From CADEED01 sp035701825 (GTDB taxonomy: Bacteria; Pseudomonadota; Gammaproteobacteria; Steroidobacterales; Steroidobacteraceae): DNA of 64,000 nt. Positions within the stretch are counted from its first letter, which is position 1. Each line of letters begins with the position of its first letter. Below are positions 33,331-41,148 of this stretch, one piece after another. The DNA is taken from NCBI GenBank assembly GCA_035701825.1, contig DASSRK010000119.1, forward strand, positions 1 through 64,000, in the 5' to 3' direction. Position numbers and translations under genes: made by a program. Under the pieces are notes generated by a model that had not been told where the DNA came from, did no database searches, and was given only the letters and a program-made list of their open reading frames with translations.

Positions 33331-34263
33331 TTGGTCAAACAAGCTACAGCGTCCAACGAGACGCATGCCGCTGACACCGCCGACGCCACCGTTTCGAAGT
33401 TCCTCGACGCGGTCTGGATGGAGCGCGGTTTGTCCGCCAATACGCTCGCCGCGTATCGCGCCGATCTGACCGCGCTCGCGCGCTGGTTGGCGGAGCGTGG
33501 CACGCCGATCATCAAGACGACCCGCGCCGATCTGCTGGGCTTCATCGCCTGGCGTGTCGAGGCGGGCGCCCGGCCGCGTTCCACCGCGCGCCAACTATCT
33601 TCCTTCCGCCGTTTCTTCCGCTACTTCGTCCGCGAAGGCGTGCTGAAGGACGACCCGACGGCGCAGATCGCGATGCCGAAGATCGGCCGCTCGCTGCCGA
33701 AGTCGCTGACCGAGGAAGAAGTCGAATCGCTGCTCAATGCCCCGGTCATCGCCGACCCGCTGGGTCATCGCGACCGCACCATGCTCGAGGTGCTGTACGC
33801 CACGGGCCTGCGCGTCTCGGAACTGGTGAACCTCAAGTACAACCAGATCAACACCAACCAGGGTGTCATCCGGATCATGGGCAAGGGCAACCGCGAGCGC
33901 CTGATTCCGCTCGGCGAGGAAGCCGTGCGCTGGCTGACCGACTTCGTGCGCGCGCCGCGCGCCGAGATCCTGCTCGACCGCACCACCGACTACCTGTTCC
34001 CGACGCGCCGCGGCGATCGCATGACGCGCCAGGCCTTCTGGCACATCATCAAGCGCTACGCGCGCAAGGCCGTCATCGACAAGGAGCTGTCGCCGCACAC
34101 GCTGCGCCACGCCTTTGCGACGCACCTGCTGAACCACGGCGCCGACCTGCGCGTGGTGCAGATGCTGCTCGGCCACTCGGACCTGTCCACCACGCAGATC
34201 TATACCCACGTGGCCCGTGAGCGCATGAAAGAGCTGCACGGCACGCATCACCCGCGCGGCTGA
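33331..34263 (+). CDS. xerD: Site-specific tyrosine recombinase XerD
   Basis: 310 residues. With XerC it resolves chromosome dimers at dif. The SAM-like N-terminal domain (about 18-105, FLDAVWMERGLSANTLAAYRADL) precedes the catalytic domain with Arg161 (ATGLRVSELV), His256-x-x-Arg259 (SPHTLRHAFATHLLNHGADL), His282 (LLGHSDLSTTQIYTHV) and nucleophile Tyr291. The start is read as TTG at 33331 after AAGGCAATCAGG; no ATG is in frame before the conserved domain. It is the chromosomal type, not a phage integrase. dsbC follows, a common gammaproteobacterial order. Confidence 0.95.
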   Translation: MVKQATASNETHAADTADATVSKFLDAVWMERGLSANTLAAYRADLTALARWLAERGTPIIKTTRADLLGFIAWRVEAGARPRSTARQLSSFRRFFRYFVREGVLKDDPTAQIAMPKIGRSLPKSLTEEEVESLLNAPVIADPLGHRDRTMLEVLYATGLRVSELVNLKYNQINTNQGVIRIMGKGNRERLIPLGEEAVRWLTDFVRAPRAEILLDRTTDYLFPTRRGDRMTRQAFWHIIKRYARKAVIDKELSPHTLRHAFATHLLNHGADLRVVQMLLGHSDLSTTQIYTHVARERMKELHGTHHPRG

Positions 34264-34417
34264 GGCGGGGCCGCGCCTTCCGTGCGCGGCGGTGGGATCT
34301 TGCGCAGCTTCCTTCGGGCGCCGCTGGGGGCACCCTGCTAGACTCGTGCGCCGATCGCGGCGCGAACTTCAGGGTTGTTGCGCGGTCGAATCCGTTCTCG
34401 ATGCCAGTGAGCGTTCC

Positions 34418-35209
34418 ATGAGATCGATGTCGCCCCGGGTCCTGACCATCGCCGTCGGAGCATTCCTGCTCGGCGCCCAGAGTGCCCAGGGGGGAACGCC
34501 CGAAGCCAAGCCCGCTGCTGCGCCGCCGGCCGCGGTCGCGCCTGCGACCGCCGACGGCAAGGCCGATCCGCGCGCCACCATCGTCAGGAAGATCGATGGC
34601 ATCAAGCTCGAAGACGTGCGCATGACGCCGATGAACGGCATCTACGAGATCACGCGTGGCGCGGACGTCACCTACGCGTCCGCCGATGGCCGCTACGTCA
34701 TCGTCGGCGACCTCATCGACGTCGACAACGACGCCAATCTTTCCGAGAACCGCCGCCGCGCGATCCGCGCGCGCATGATCGACGCGGTTCCCGAGAACGA
34801 GATGCTGGTGTTCTCGCCCAAGACACCGAAGTACACCATCACGGTGTTCACCGACATCGACTGCGGATACTGCCGCCGCCTGCACTCGCAGATCGCCGAA
34901 TACAACCGGCTCGGCGTGCGCGTGCGGTATCTCTTCTTCCCGCGCACCGGCCCGAACACCGAGTCCTGGCACAAGGCCGAGGCGGTGTGGTGCTCGTCGA
35001 ATCGCAACGAGGCGCTGACCCGCGCCAAGAACGGCGAAGACATCAAGGCGCCGAAGTGCCCGGCGGACATCGTGGCGCGCGACTACGAGCTCGGACACAA
35101 GCTGTCGGTGGAGGGCACGCCCTCGATCGTGCTGGCGAGCGGGGAACTGCTCGGCGGCTACCTGCCGCCCGCGCAGCTGGTGCAGTACCTCAAGACCGGC
35201 AAGATGTAA
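34418..35209 (+). CDS. dsbC: Thiol:disulfide interchange protein DsbC
   Basis: 263-residue periplasmic disulfide isomerase. A signal peptide (about 1-24) is followed by an Ala/Pro-rich linker, the dimerisation domain (about 48-105, IVRKIDGIKLEDVRMTPMNGIYEI) and a thioredoxin-fold domain with active-site Cys149-Gly-Tyr-Cys152 (TDIDCGYCRRLHSQI). The second, structural cysteine pair (VWCSSN and PKCPADI) and the cis-Pro loop VEGTPSIVLASG are present. The start ATG at 34418 gives a full signal sequence. It lies 154 nt after xerD and faces the convergent fdxA. Confidence 0.95.
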   Translation: MRSMSPRVLTIAVGAFLLGAQSAQGGTPEAKPAAAPPAAVAPATADGKADPRATIVRKIDGIKLEDVRMTPMNGIYEITRGADVTYASADGRYVIVGDLIDVDNDANLSENRRRAIRARMIDAVPENEMLVFSPKTPKYTITVFTDIDCGYCRRLHSQIAEYNRLGVRVRYLFFPRTGPNTESWHKAEAVWCSSNRNEALTRAKNGEDIKAPKCPADIVARDYELGHKLSVEGTPSIVLASGELLGGYLPPAQLVQYLKTGKM

Positions 35210-35214
35210 TCCGT

Positions 35215-35231
35215 CGCGGGCGGTGCCCGCG
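35215..35231. terminator. Hairpin between convergent dsbC and fdxA
   Basis: CGCGGGC-ggt-GCCCGCG forms a perfect 7-bp GC stem in the 27-nt gap between the two gene ends. No T-run follows in either direction, so it may only aid termination. Confidence 0.4.
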
Positions 35232-35236
35232 GCGGT

Positions 35237-35560
35237 TCAGGTCTCGAGCAGCTTGCGCTTGTCCTGGACGCCTTCCCACTGCTTCGCATCGGGCGGCGCG
35301 GCCTTCTTCTCGGTGATCACCGGCCACTTCTTGGCCAGCTCCGCGTTGAGCTTCTTGTACTCTTCCTGCCCCGCGGGGACCTCGTCCTCGGAGAAGATGG
35401 CCTCGACCGGGCACTCCGGCTCGCACAGCGTGCAGTCGATGCACTCGTCCGGATCGATCACGAGGAAGTTAGGGCCTTCGTGGAAGCAATCCACCGGGCA
35501 CACCTCGACACAGTCGGTGTACTTGCACTTGATGCAGGCTTCCGTGACCACGAACGTCAT
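35237..35560 (-). CDS. fdxA: Seven-iron ferredoxin ([3Fe-4S][4Fe-4S]) FdxA
   Basis: 107 residues. The cluster cysteines lie in CIKCKYTDCVEVCPVDCF and CIDCTLCEPECPVEAI, with the first motif's spacing typical of the 7Fe Azotobacter FdI-like class. A C-terminal extension (about 65-107, EEYKKLNAELAKKWPVITEKK) is also typical. It is a soluble low-potential electron carrier. Single gene, convergent with dsbC. Confidence 0.95.
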   Translation of the reverse strand: MTFVVTEACIKCKYTDCVEVCPVDCFHEGPNFLVIDPDECIDCTLCEPECPVEAIFSEDEVPAGQEEYKKLNAELAKKWPVITEKKAAPPDAKQWEGVQDKRKLLET

Positions 35561-35638
35561 CGATCCGATCCTCTGGTGTATTTCCGTTGAAGCAGGGCCC
35601 CGATCGCGGGGGCGCTATTCTGCCCGATTGCGGCGTCG

Positions 35639-36175
35639 CTAGAAACGACGGTGCATTTCGGCCACGTGGTGGCGCTCCACGCCCGCCGCGCGATCCTCGA
35701 CGAAGCGGCGCAGCGCGTACTCGGTGCTGGGGAACGCGAGGTCGTTCCAGGGAATGTCGCGCTCGTCGACCAGCCGCACCTCGGTGCTTTCATGCGTGAT
35801 CCCGAAGTCCGGCGTCAGCATGCGCGAACGGAAGAACACGTGTACCTGGCGGGCGCTGGTGACATTGGCGAGCAGCAGCAGGCTGCCGATCTCGACCTGG
35901 ATGCGCGCCTCCTCGACGGCCTCGCGCGCCGCGCCGGCCTCCAGGGTCTCGTCGTTCTCCATGAATCCGGCCGGTATCGTCCAGTAGCCGACGCGCGGCT
36001 CGATGCCGCGCTTGCAGATCAGGATCCGCCCGTCGTAGACCGGCACGCTGCCGACCACGACCTTCGGATTCTGGTAATGGATCGCCCCGCAATTGCCGCA
36101 CACGTGCCGGGGCAGGAAGTCGCCTTCAGGAACCTTCAGGACGACCGGAGAGCCACAGTTGCTGCAGTAATTCAT
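35639..36175 (-). CDS. NUDIX hydrolase with N-terminal zinc ribbon
   Basis: 178 residues. The N-terminal zinc ribbon is YCSNCGSPV...HVCGNCGAIHYQNP, and the NUDIX box GFMENDETLEAGAAREAVEE is near residues 65-85, with the usual final Gly replaced by Arg. This layout matches ADP-ribose/NADH-type NUDIX proteins related to NudC, but the substrate is not known. The start ATG at 36175 lies 8 nt downstream of the tRNA-Leu 3' end on the same strand, so the mRNA could be processed from a tRNA-mRNA transcript. Longer starts would run into the tRNA. Confidence 0.88.
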   Translation of the reverse strand: MNYCSNCGSPVVLKVPEGDFLPRHVCGNCGAIHYQNPKVVVGSVPVYDGRILICKRGIEPRVGYWTIPAGFMENDETLEAGAAREAVEEARIQVEIGSLLLLANVTSARQVHVFFRSRMLTPDFGITHESTEVRLVDERDIPWNDLAFPSTEYALRRFVEDRAAGVERHHVAEMHRRF

Positions 36176-36183
36176 TGAACAGT

Positions 36184-36271
36184 TGGTGCCGGGAGAGGGA
36201 ATCGAACCCACACGCCTTTTTAGGGCAACGGATTTTGAGTCCGCCGCGTCTACCAGTTCCGCCATCCCGGC
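36184..36271 (-). tRNA. tRNA-Leu (anticodon CAA)
   Basis: 88 nt with encoded CCA. The acceptor stem GCCGGGA pairs with TCCCGGC, followed by ACCA. The anticodon loop is CTCAAAA on a stem GCGGA/TCCGT, giving anticodon CAA for codon UUG. There is a long variable arm (type II tRNA) and a T-loop GGTTCGATTCC. The gene lies just upstream of the NUDIX hydrolase gene. Confidence 0.96.
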
Positions 36272-36348
36272 GCGGGGGGCGCAGTATACGAGAAGGCCCG
36301 CGATCCGTTGCGACCTTTACGCCCGTCCGGGCATCTAGACCGACAAGA

Positions 36349-36957
36349 ATGCAAAGACTCGCGGAAATCGTGATCCCCGATGACCTGCTGGCGTCCGCCC
36401 GTGGCGGCGACGCCGGGGCGCGCCGCGTGCTGTTCGAGCGCGTGGCGCCGGGCGCCCTGGCGCTCATCCGCCGGTTGGTGCGCCACCGGGCGATGGCCGA
36501 CGACCTGCTGCAGGACACGCTGATCGCCATGTTCGAACACCTCGCGGAGTTCCGTGGCGAGGCGCCGTTCGGCATCTGGGTACGCAGCATCGCGGTCAGC
36601 CGCTGCCTGATGGCGTTTCGCTCACCCTGGCAACGCGCGCGCGTGGCGCTGGAGACCTGGACCGGGGAGGAGTTCACGGCGCCGGAGTCCGATGCGCGCA
36701 ATGCCGACCTCATCGACCTCGACCGCGCGCTCGCGCGCCTGTCGCCGGTGACGCGCGCGGTGGTGTGGCTGTACGACGTCGAGGGCTGGTCGCACGAGGA
36801 GATCGCGCGCGCCTTCGAGCGCACGGTGAGTTTTTCCAAGTCGCAGCTGGCGCGCGGACACGCGCGGCTGCGCACCGAACTGCTCGGGCCGATGAGCTCG
36901 GGCCTGGGCGATCCGATGAAAGGAATTGGCTTGAGGAGCGGGATCGATGGACAGTGA
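36349..36957 (+). CDS. ECF RNA polymerase sigma factor
   Basis: 202 residues. Region 2 (about 22-95) has LFERVAPGALALIRRLVRHRAMADDLLQDTLIAMFEHL and FGIWVRSIAVSRCLMAFR; region 4 (about 120-180) has ALARLSPVTRAVVWLYDVEGWSHEEIARAFERTVSFSKSQLARGHARL. The start ATG at 36349 follows the divergent tRNA by about 78 nt. Its 3' end overlaps the next gene by 11 nt, and that gene encodes a single-pass membrane protein, followed by a periplasmic double-PDZ protein. This is the layout of a sigma/anti-sigma stress module. Confidence 0.9.
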   Translation: MQRLAEIVIPDDLLASARGGDAGARRVLFERVAPGALALIRRLVRHRAMADDLLQDTLIAMFEHLAEFRGEAPFGIWVRSIAVSRCLMAFRSPWQRARVALETWTGEEFTAPESDARNADLIDLDRALARLSPVTRAVVWLYDVEGWSHEEIARAFERTVSFSKSQLARGHARLRTELLGPMSSGLGDPMKGIGLRSGIDGQ

Positions 36958-37423
36958 AGACGCGCGGGACCATGAGCTGGTGGTGCGGCTGCGGCGGCTG
37001 GAGGCGGGTGGCGCGAGCGCGGTGCCGGGCTTCGGCTACGAGCAGATGCTCGCGCGTCACGCCGCGCGCCAGGCGCGCGCGCGCCGCCGCCACCTGGCGG
37101 TGCGCGGCGCGGCGCTGGCACTGCTCGTGGTGCTGGTGGGCGCGAGCATCTGGCGGCTGGACGAACGCGTCGCCAGGCCGGTGGCCGGGACCGAGTCGCC
37201 CGCGAAGCCGGCCCCGGGTTTGCAACCGCGCATCGTGCGCGCGGATTCCTACCTCGCGGTCGCGGCGCTCGAGGATCACATCGCCGGCCTCGACGACGCG
37301 CTCAACTACGCGCGCGCCAGCGGCGGCGCGGCGGACGTCGCCCGGCTCGAGCGTACGCGCGCCGAGCTGTTGGCCTCGTATTCACAACTGCGCTACGCCG
37401 AACGCGTGAGCGCGACTTTCTGA
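36947..37423 (+). CDS. Single-pass membrane protein, candidate anti-sigma factor
   Basis: 158 residues. A cytosolic Arg-rich N-terminus (1-49) is followed by one membrane helix (AVRGAALALLVVLVGASIW, about 50-68) and a periplasmic part (about 70-158) with a predicted helical hairpin (ALEDHIAGLDDALNYARASGGAADVARLERTRAELLASYSQLRYAERV). No zinc-binding HxxxCxxC is present, so it is not a ZAS-type anti-sigma. Topology and the 11-nt overlap with the sigma gene support an anti-sigma role. I do not recognise the family. Confidence 0.7.
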   Translation: MDSEDARDHELVVRLRRLEAGGASAVPGFGYEQMLARHAARQARARRRHLAVRGAALALLVVLVGASIWRLDERVARPVAGTESPAKPAPGLQPRIVRADSYLAVAALEDHIAGLDDALNYARASGGAADVARLERTRAELLASYSQLRYAERVSATF

Positions 37424-37435
37424 CGGAGAGCGTCC

Positions 37436-38467
37436 ATGAAGAAGATACTGATGCTGGGGTTGTTAGGTCTTGCGGGCGCGGCGGGTGCGCAGAATACCGC
37501 CTCGCCGCCGGTGGCCACGGGCGAGGCGAGGTTGCAGGCCAACGCCGCGACCGACGCCGACGAGGCCAGGACGCGCGCGCAGCTCGAGGCGGCGCGCAAG
37601 CGCCTCGATGACGCCGCCCGCGAGGTGGCCGAGCTTTCGAACCAGCTCGCGCTGGATGCGGGCGAAAACATCATGTTCATCGGCGGCCCGCCGCACGCCG
37701 TGCTCGGCGTGCAGATCGACGTGGCCCCCGACAAGCGCGGCGCGCGCGTGCTGAGCGTGAGCCCCGGCGGCGCGGCCGAGGAGGCGGGCATCCGGCCGGA
37801 CGACGTCATCGTCGCGATCGACGGCAAGGATGTCACGGCGGACGCCAATCCGAACCGCGTGGTGATCGATCACATGCGCGGCGTGAAGCCGGACCAGAAG
37901 GTGAAGGTGCGCGTGTTGCGCGCCGGCAAGAACAAGGACTTCGTGGTGACCGCGCGCCGCATGCCGATGCCCGGTGACCGCATGTTCAACATCCGCATTC
38001 CCGAGGGCGGCGCCATGGGCGCCGTGTCGGTCAGGCCGCCCATGCACGCCATGCCGGGCATGGCGGGAATGCCGATGACGGCCGAGTTCCATACATTCTG
38101 GCCGGGCGAGTTCGGCGGCATGGAGCTCGCGAGCATCACGCCCAAGCTCGGCGCGTACTTCGGCGCCACCCGCGGCGTGCTCGTGGTGCAGGCGCCCGAC
38201 AGCGCCGACTTCAAGCTCGAGGATGGCGACGTCATCCAGGACATCGATGGACGCAAGCCCGACGACGGCGCGCATGCCATGCGCATCCTGCGGTCCTACA
38301 AGCCCGGCGAAAAGCTCACGCTCTCGGTCCTGCGGCAGCGCAAGCCGCTGTCGCTGGCCGTGACCATGCCGGATCGTCCGGTGGTCGGAGGCGACGTGCT
38401 AATGACCGAGCCGCCCATGCCGCCGCTGCCGCCGGTGCCGCGCACCCCGGGCGGCGCCGGAACCTGA
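37436..38467 (+). CDS. Periplasmic double-PDZ-domain protein
   Basis: 343 residues. Signal peptide about 1-18; a coiled-coil segment (about 38-78, ARTRAQLEAARKRLDDAAREV); PDZ1 (about 88-175, with LSVSPGGAAEEAGIRPDDVIVAIDGKDV); a Met-rich stretch near residues 201-214 (PPMHAMPGMAGMPM); PDZ2 (about 230-318, QAPDSADFKLEDGDVIQDIDGRK); then a Pro-rich tail. No HtrA Ser protease domain and no HExxH is present, so it is a binding or adaptor protein. It lies 12 nt after the putative anti-sigma gene. It could sense misfolded or C-terminal peptides for the sigma system. Confidence 0.85.
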   Translation: MKKILMLGLLGLAGAAGAQNTASPPVATGEARLQANAATDADEARTRAQLEAARKRLDDAAREVAELSNQLALDAGENIMFIGGPPHAVLGVQIDVAPDKRGARVLSVSPGGAAEEAGIRPDDVIVAIDGKDVTADANPNRVVIDHMRGVKPDQKVKVRVLRAGKNKDFVVTARRMPMPGDRMFNIRIPEGGAMGAVSVRPPMHAMPGMAGMPMTAEFHTFWPGEFGGMELASITPKLGAYFGATRGVLVVQAPDSADFKLEDGDVIQDIDGRKPDDGAHAMRILRSYKPGEKLTLSVLRQRKPLSLAVTMPDRPVVGGDVLMTEPPMPPLPPVPRTPGGAGT

Positions 38468-38510
38468 CAGTTCCGCTGACGGGCGCGGCCACGGCGGTAC
38501 ACTCGCCGCC

Positions 38511-39548
38511 GTGCGCCGTACCGACTTCAGCTACGAACTGCCCGAAGAACTCATTGCCCAGCAGCCACTCGCCGAGCGCTCGGCGAGCCGGCTGCTGACG
38601 CTCGACGGCGCCAACGGCGCCGTGGCCGACCGGCGGATCCGCGAACTGCCGGAGCTCGTCGAGCCCGGCGACCTGCTGGTCTTCAACGACACGCGCGTCA
38701 TCCCGGCGCGGCTGTACGCGCTCAAGGACTCCGGCGGCAAGGTCGAACTACTGCTGGAGCGCCCGCTCGAGGGTGCGGGCGCCCTGGTGCACGCGCGCGC
38801 CAGCAAGCCCTTGCGGCCCGCGATGCTGCTGCAGAGCCGCGGCGGCGCCATCCGCGTCCTCGAGAAGCGCGGCGACCTGTGGGCCGTGGAGTTGCCGGAA
38901 GCGGCGCTCGCCTTCTTCGAGCGCCACGGCCAGATGCCGCTGCCGCCGTACATCCGGCGCGAACCCGATGCCGCCGACGCCACGCGCTACCAGAGCGTGT
39001 TCGCGCGCAAGCACGGCGCGGTGGCGGCGCCTACCGCGAGCCTGCATTTCGACGACCCGTTGCTCGCGGCGCTCGACGCGCGCGGCGTGCGGCGCGCCTT
39101 CCTCACGCTGCACGTCGGCGCCGGCACCTTCCAGCCGGTGCGCACGGACGCGGTGGGCGCGCACGTGATGCACGCCGAGTTCGTCGAAGTCGGCGCGGAG
39201 ACCGTGGCCGCGGTTGCCGCGGCACGCGCACGCGGCGCTCGGGTGATCGCCGTCGGGACCACCGTGGTGCGCGCGCTCGAGAGCGCCGCGGGGCGCGGCG
39301 CGCTCGCGCCCTACGTGGGCGATTCGTCGTTGTTCATCGTGCCCGGCTTCCGCTTTCGGGTGGTCGACGCCATGGTCACCAACTTCCACCTGCCGGAGTC
39401 GACGCTGCTCATGCTGGTGAGCGCCTTCGCGGGACGCGAGGCGGTGCTCGCGGCTTATCGTCATGCGGTCGAACGCCAGTACCGCTTTTTCAGCTATGGT
39501 GACGCGATGTTCATCACCCCGCGTCCGGGCGCCGTGCACCACGCATGA
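38511..39548 (+). CDS. queA: S-adenosylmethionine:tRNA ribosyltransferase-isomerase
   Basis: 345 residues. It transfers the ribosyl moiety of AdoMet to preQ1-tRNA to make epoxyqueuosine. The family opening TDFSYELPEELIAQQPL, then VFNDTRVIPARLY, RYQSVFARKHGAVAAPTASLHF, HVGAGTFQPVR and TNFHLPESTLLMLVSAFAG are all present. GTG start at 38511. It overlaps tgt by 4 nt (ATGA), so the queuosine genes are co-translated. The operon continues into yajC-secDF, as in many gammaproteobacteria. Confidence 0.97.
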   Translation: MRRTDFSYELPEELIAQQPLAERSASRLLTLDGANGAVADRRIRELPELVEPGDLLVFNDTRVIPARLYALKDSGGKVELLLERPLEGAGALVHARASKPLRPAMLLQSRGGAIRVLEKRGDLWAVELPEAALAFFERHGQMPLPPYIRREPDAADATRYQSVFARKHGAVAAPTASLHFDDPLLAALDARGVRRAFLTLHVGAGTFQPVRTDAVGAHVMHAEFVEVGAETVAAVAAARARGARVIAVGTTVVRALESAAGRGALAPYVGDSSLFIVPGFRFRVVDAMVTNFHLPESTLLMLVSAFAGREAVLAAYRHAVERQYRFFSYGDAMFITPRPGAVHHA

Positions 39549-40729
39549 CCGCCGAATTCACCCTGTTGGGCACGCTCGGCGCCGCGCGCCGCGGCCGGCT
39601 GCAGCTCGCGCACGGCGCGGTCGAGACGCCGGCCTTCATGCCGGTGGGCACGTACGGCACCGTCAAGGCCATGACGCCCGAGGAGCTCGAAGGGCTCGGC
39701 GCCGACATCGTGCTCGGCAATACCTTCCATCTCATGCTGCGGCCCGGCAACGAGATCATGCGCGCGCACGGCGGCCTGCACGGCTTCATGCACTGGCGCC
39801 GTCCGATCCTCACCGACTCCGGCGGCTTCCAGGTGTTCAGCCTCGAGTCGCTGCGCAAGATCACCGAGGAGGGCGTGCAGTTCCGCTCGCCCATCGACGG
39901 CAGCGCGGTGCGCCTCACGCCCGAGGATTCGATGGACGTGCAGCTCGCGCTGGGTTCCGACATCGCGATGGCGCTCGACGACTGCACGCCGTACCCCGCC
40001 ACCGAGCGACAGGTGCGCGAGTCGATGGAGCGCTCGATGCGCTGGGAATTCCGCAGCCATGACCATTACTACGGCCGCGGCCGCGAGGCGCTGGGGCTCG
40101 CGGCGCCGCCGGGCGAGCTGTTCGCCATCGTGCAGGGAGGCATGCACGTCGACCTGCGCCTCGCGTCGCTGAACGAGCTCTCCAAACTACCCTGGAAGGG
40201 CTTCGCGGTCGGCGGCCTGGCGGTGGGCGAGCCCGAAGAGGAACGCCTGCGCGTGCTCGAAGGACTGCTGCCGCACCTGCCGGCGGACAAGCCGCGCTAC
40301 CTCATGGGTGTCGGCCGGCCGCGTGACATCATCGCGGCGGTACTGCGCGGCATCGACATGTTCGACTGCGTGATGCCGACGCGCCACGCGCGCAACGGCC
40401 ACCTGTTCACCTCGCAGGGCGTGGTGAACATCCGCAACGCCGCGCACCACGCCGACACCGGGCCGCTCGATCCCGCCTGCGCCTGCTACACCTGCCGCAA
40501 CTTCTCGCGCTCCTACCTGCGCCATCTCGATCGCTGCAACGAGATCCTCGGCGCGCGCCTCAACACCATCCACAACCTGCACTACTACCTCGAGCTCATG
40601 CGCCGGCTGCGCGCCGGCATCGAGGCGGGATCGCTGGACTCGGTAGTGCGCGACTATTGCCTGCAAGACTCTGCCGGGGATGACGCCGACCGGGAACCGG
40701 ACTCGGCAAACCAAGTCTCTGTGGCATAA
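39545..40729 (+). CDS. tgt: tRNA-guanine transglycosylase
   Basis: 394 residues. It swaps guanine 34 for preQ1 in GUN-anticodon tRNAs. ILTDSGGFQVFSLE (catalytic Asp region), GLAVGEPEEERLRVL, PRYLMGVGRPRDIIAAV and the zinc site CACYTCRNFSRSYLRHL are visible. The C-terminal 25 residues (DSAGDDADREPDSANQ) are an acidic extension beyond the usual end. Start overlaps the queA stop. Confidence 0.97.
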   Translation: MTAEFTLLGTLGAARRGRLQLAHGAVETPAFMPVGTYGTVKAMTPEELEGLGADIVLGNTFHLMLRPGNEIMRAHGGLHGFMHWRRPILTDSGGFQVFSLESLRKITEEGVQFRSPIDGSAVRLTPEDSMDVQLALGSDIAMALDDCTPYPATERQVRESMERSMRWEFRSHDHYYGRGREALGLAAPPGELFAIVQGGMHVDLRLASLNELSKLPWKGFAVGGLAVGEPEEERLRVLEGLLPHLPADKPRYLMGVGRPRDIIAAVLRGIDMFDCVMPTRHARNGHLFTSQGVVNIRNAAHHADTGPLDPACACYTCRNFSRSYLRHLDRCNEILGARLNTIHNLHYYLELMRRLRAGIEAGSLDSVVRDYCLQDSAGDDADREPDSANQVSVA

Positions 40730-40807
40730 ATCTGGTTTTCGGCCAAAATACGCGCCCGCGCCGGGTCCCTGGGGACCGGCGTGGACCATCAATCAAGAGA
40801 TAACACC

Positions 40808-41143
40808 ATGAATTCATTGATTCCCGACGCCATGGCGCAGGGTGCTCCCGCGGGCGCACCGGCCGGTGGTGGCATGTCCATGCTGCTCGTGATGGGCCTG
40901 TTCTTCGTCGTCATGTACTTCATGCTGATTCGCCCGCAGCAGAAGAAGCAGAAAGAACACCAGGCCATGCTGAGCAAGCTGGCCGCCGGCGACGAAGTGG
41001 TGACCGCGGGTGGCATCCTCGGCCGCATCGTGGAAGTCGGGGACCAGTTCCTCACCATCGAGATCGCCGACGGCGTGCGCATCAAGGTGCAGCGCTTCCA
41101 GGTCACCACCATCGTGCCGAAGGGCACGCTCAAGGGGGCCTGA
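40808..41143 (+). CDS. yajC: Preprotein translocase accessory subunit YajC
   Basis: 111-residue inner-membrane protein of the SecDF-YajC complex. The single helix MLLVMGLFFVVMYFMLIRPQ is followed by the family motif QQKKQKEHQAMLSKLAAGDEVVTAGGILG and a small cytosolic beta domain. The start ATG at 40808 is preceded by AAGAGATAAC. An upstream in-frame Met is less likely because it lacks a ribosome site. It lies 5 nt before secD. Confidence 0.96.
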   Translation: MNSLIPDAMAQGAPAGAPAGGGMSMLLVMGLFFVVMYFMLIRPQQKKQKEHQAMLSKLAAGDEVVTAGGILGRIVEVGDQFLTIEIADGVRIKVQRFQVTTIVPKGTLKGA

Positions 41144-41148
41144 AGCCC

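Noticed and set aside
33331..34263. Tyrosine recombinase as evidence of a mobile element or integron
   Set aside because: Sequence and the dsbC neighbour match housekeeping XerD; no attachment-site repeats, phage genes or cargo genes surround it, and the adjacent tRNA-Leu is 2 kb away without a duplicated 3' end.
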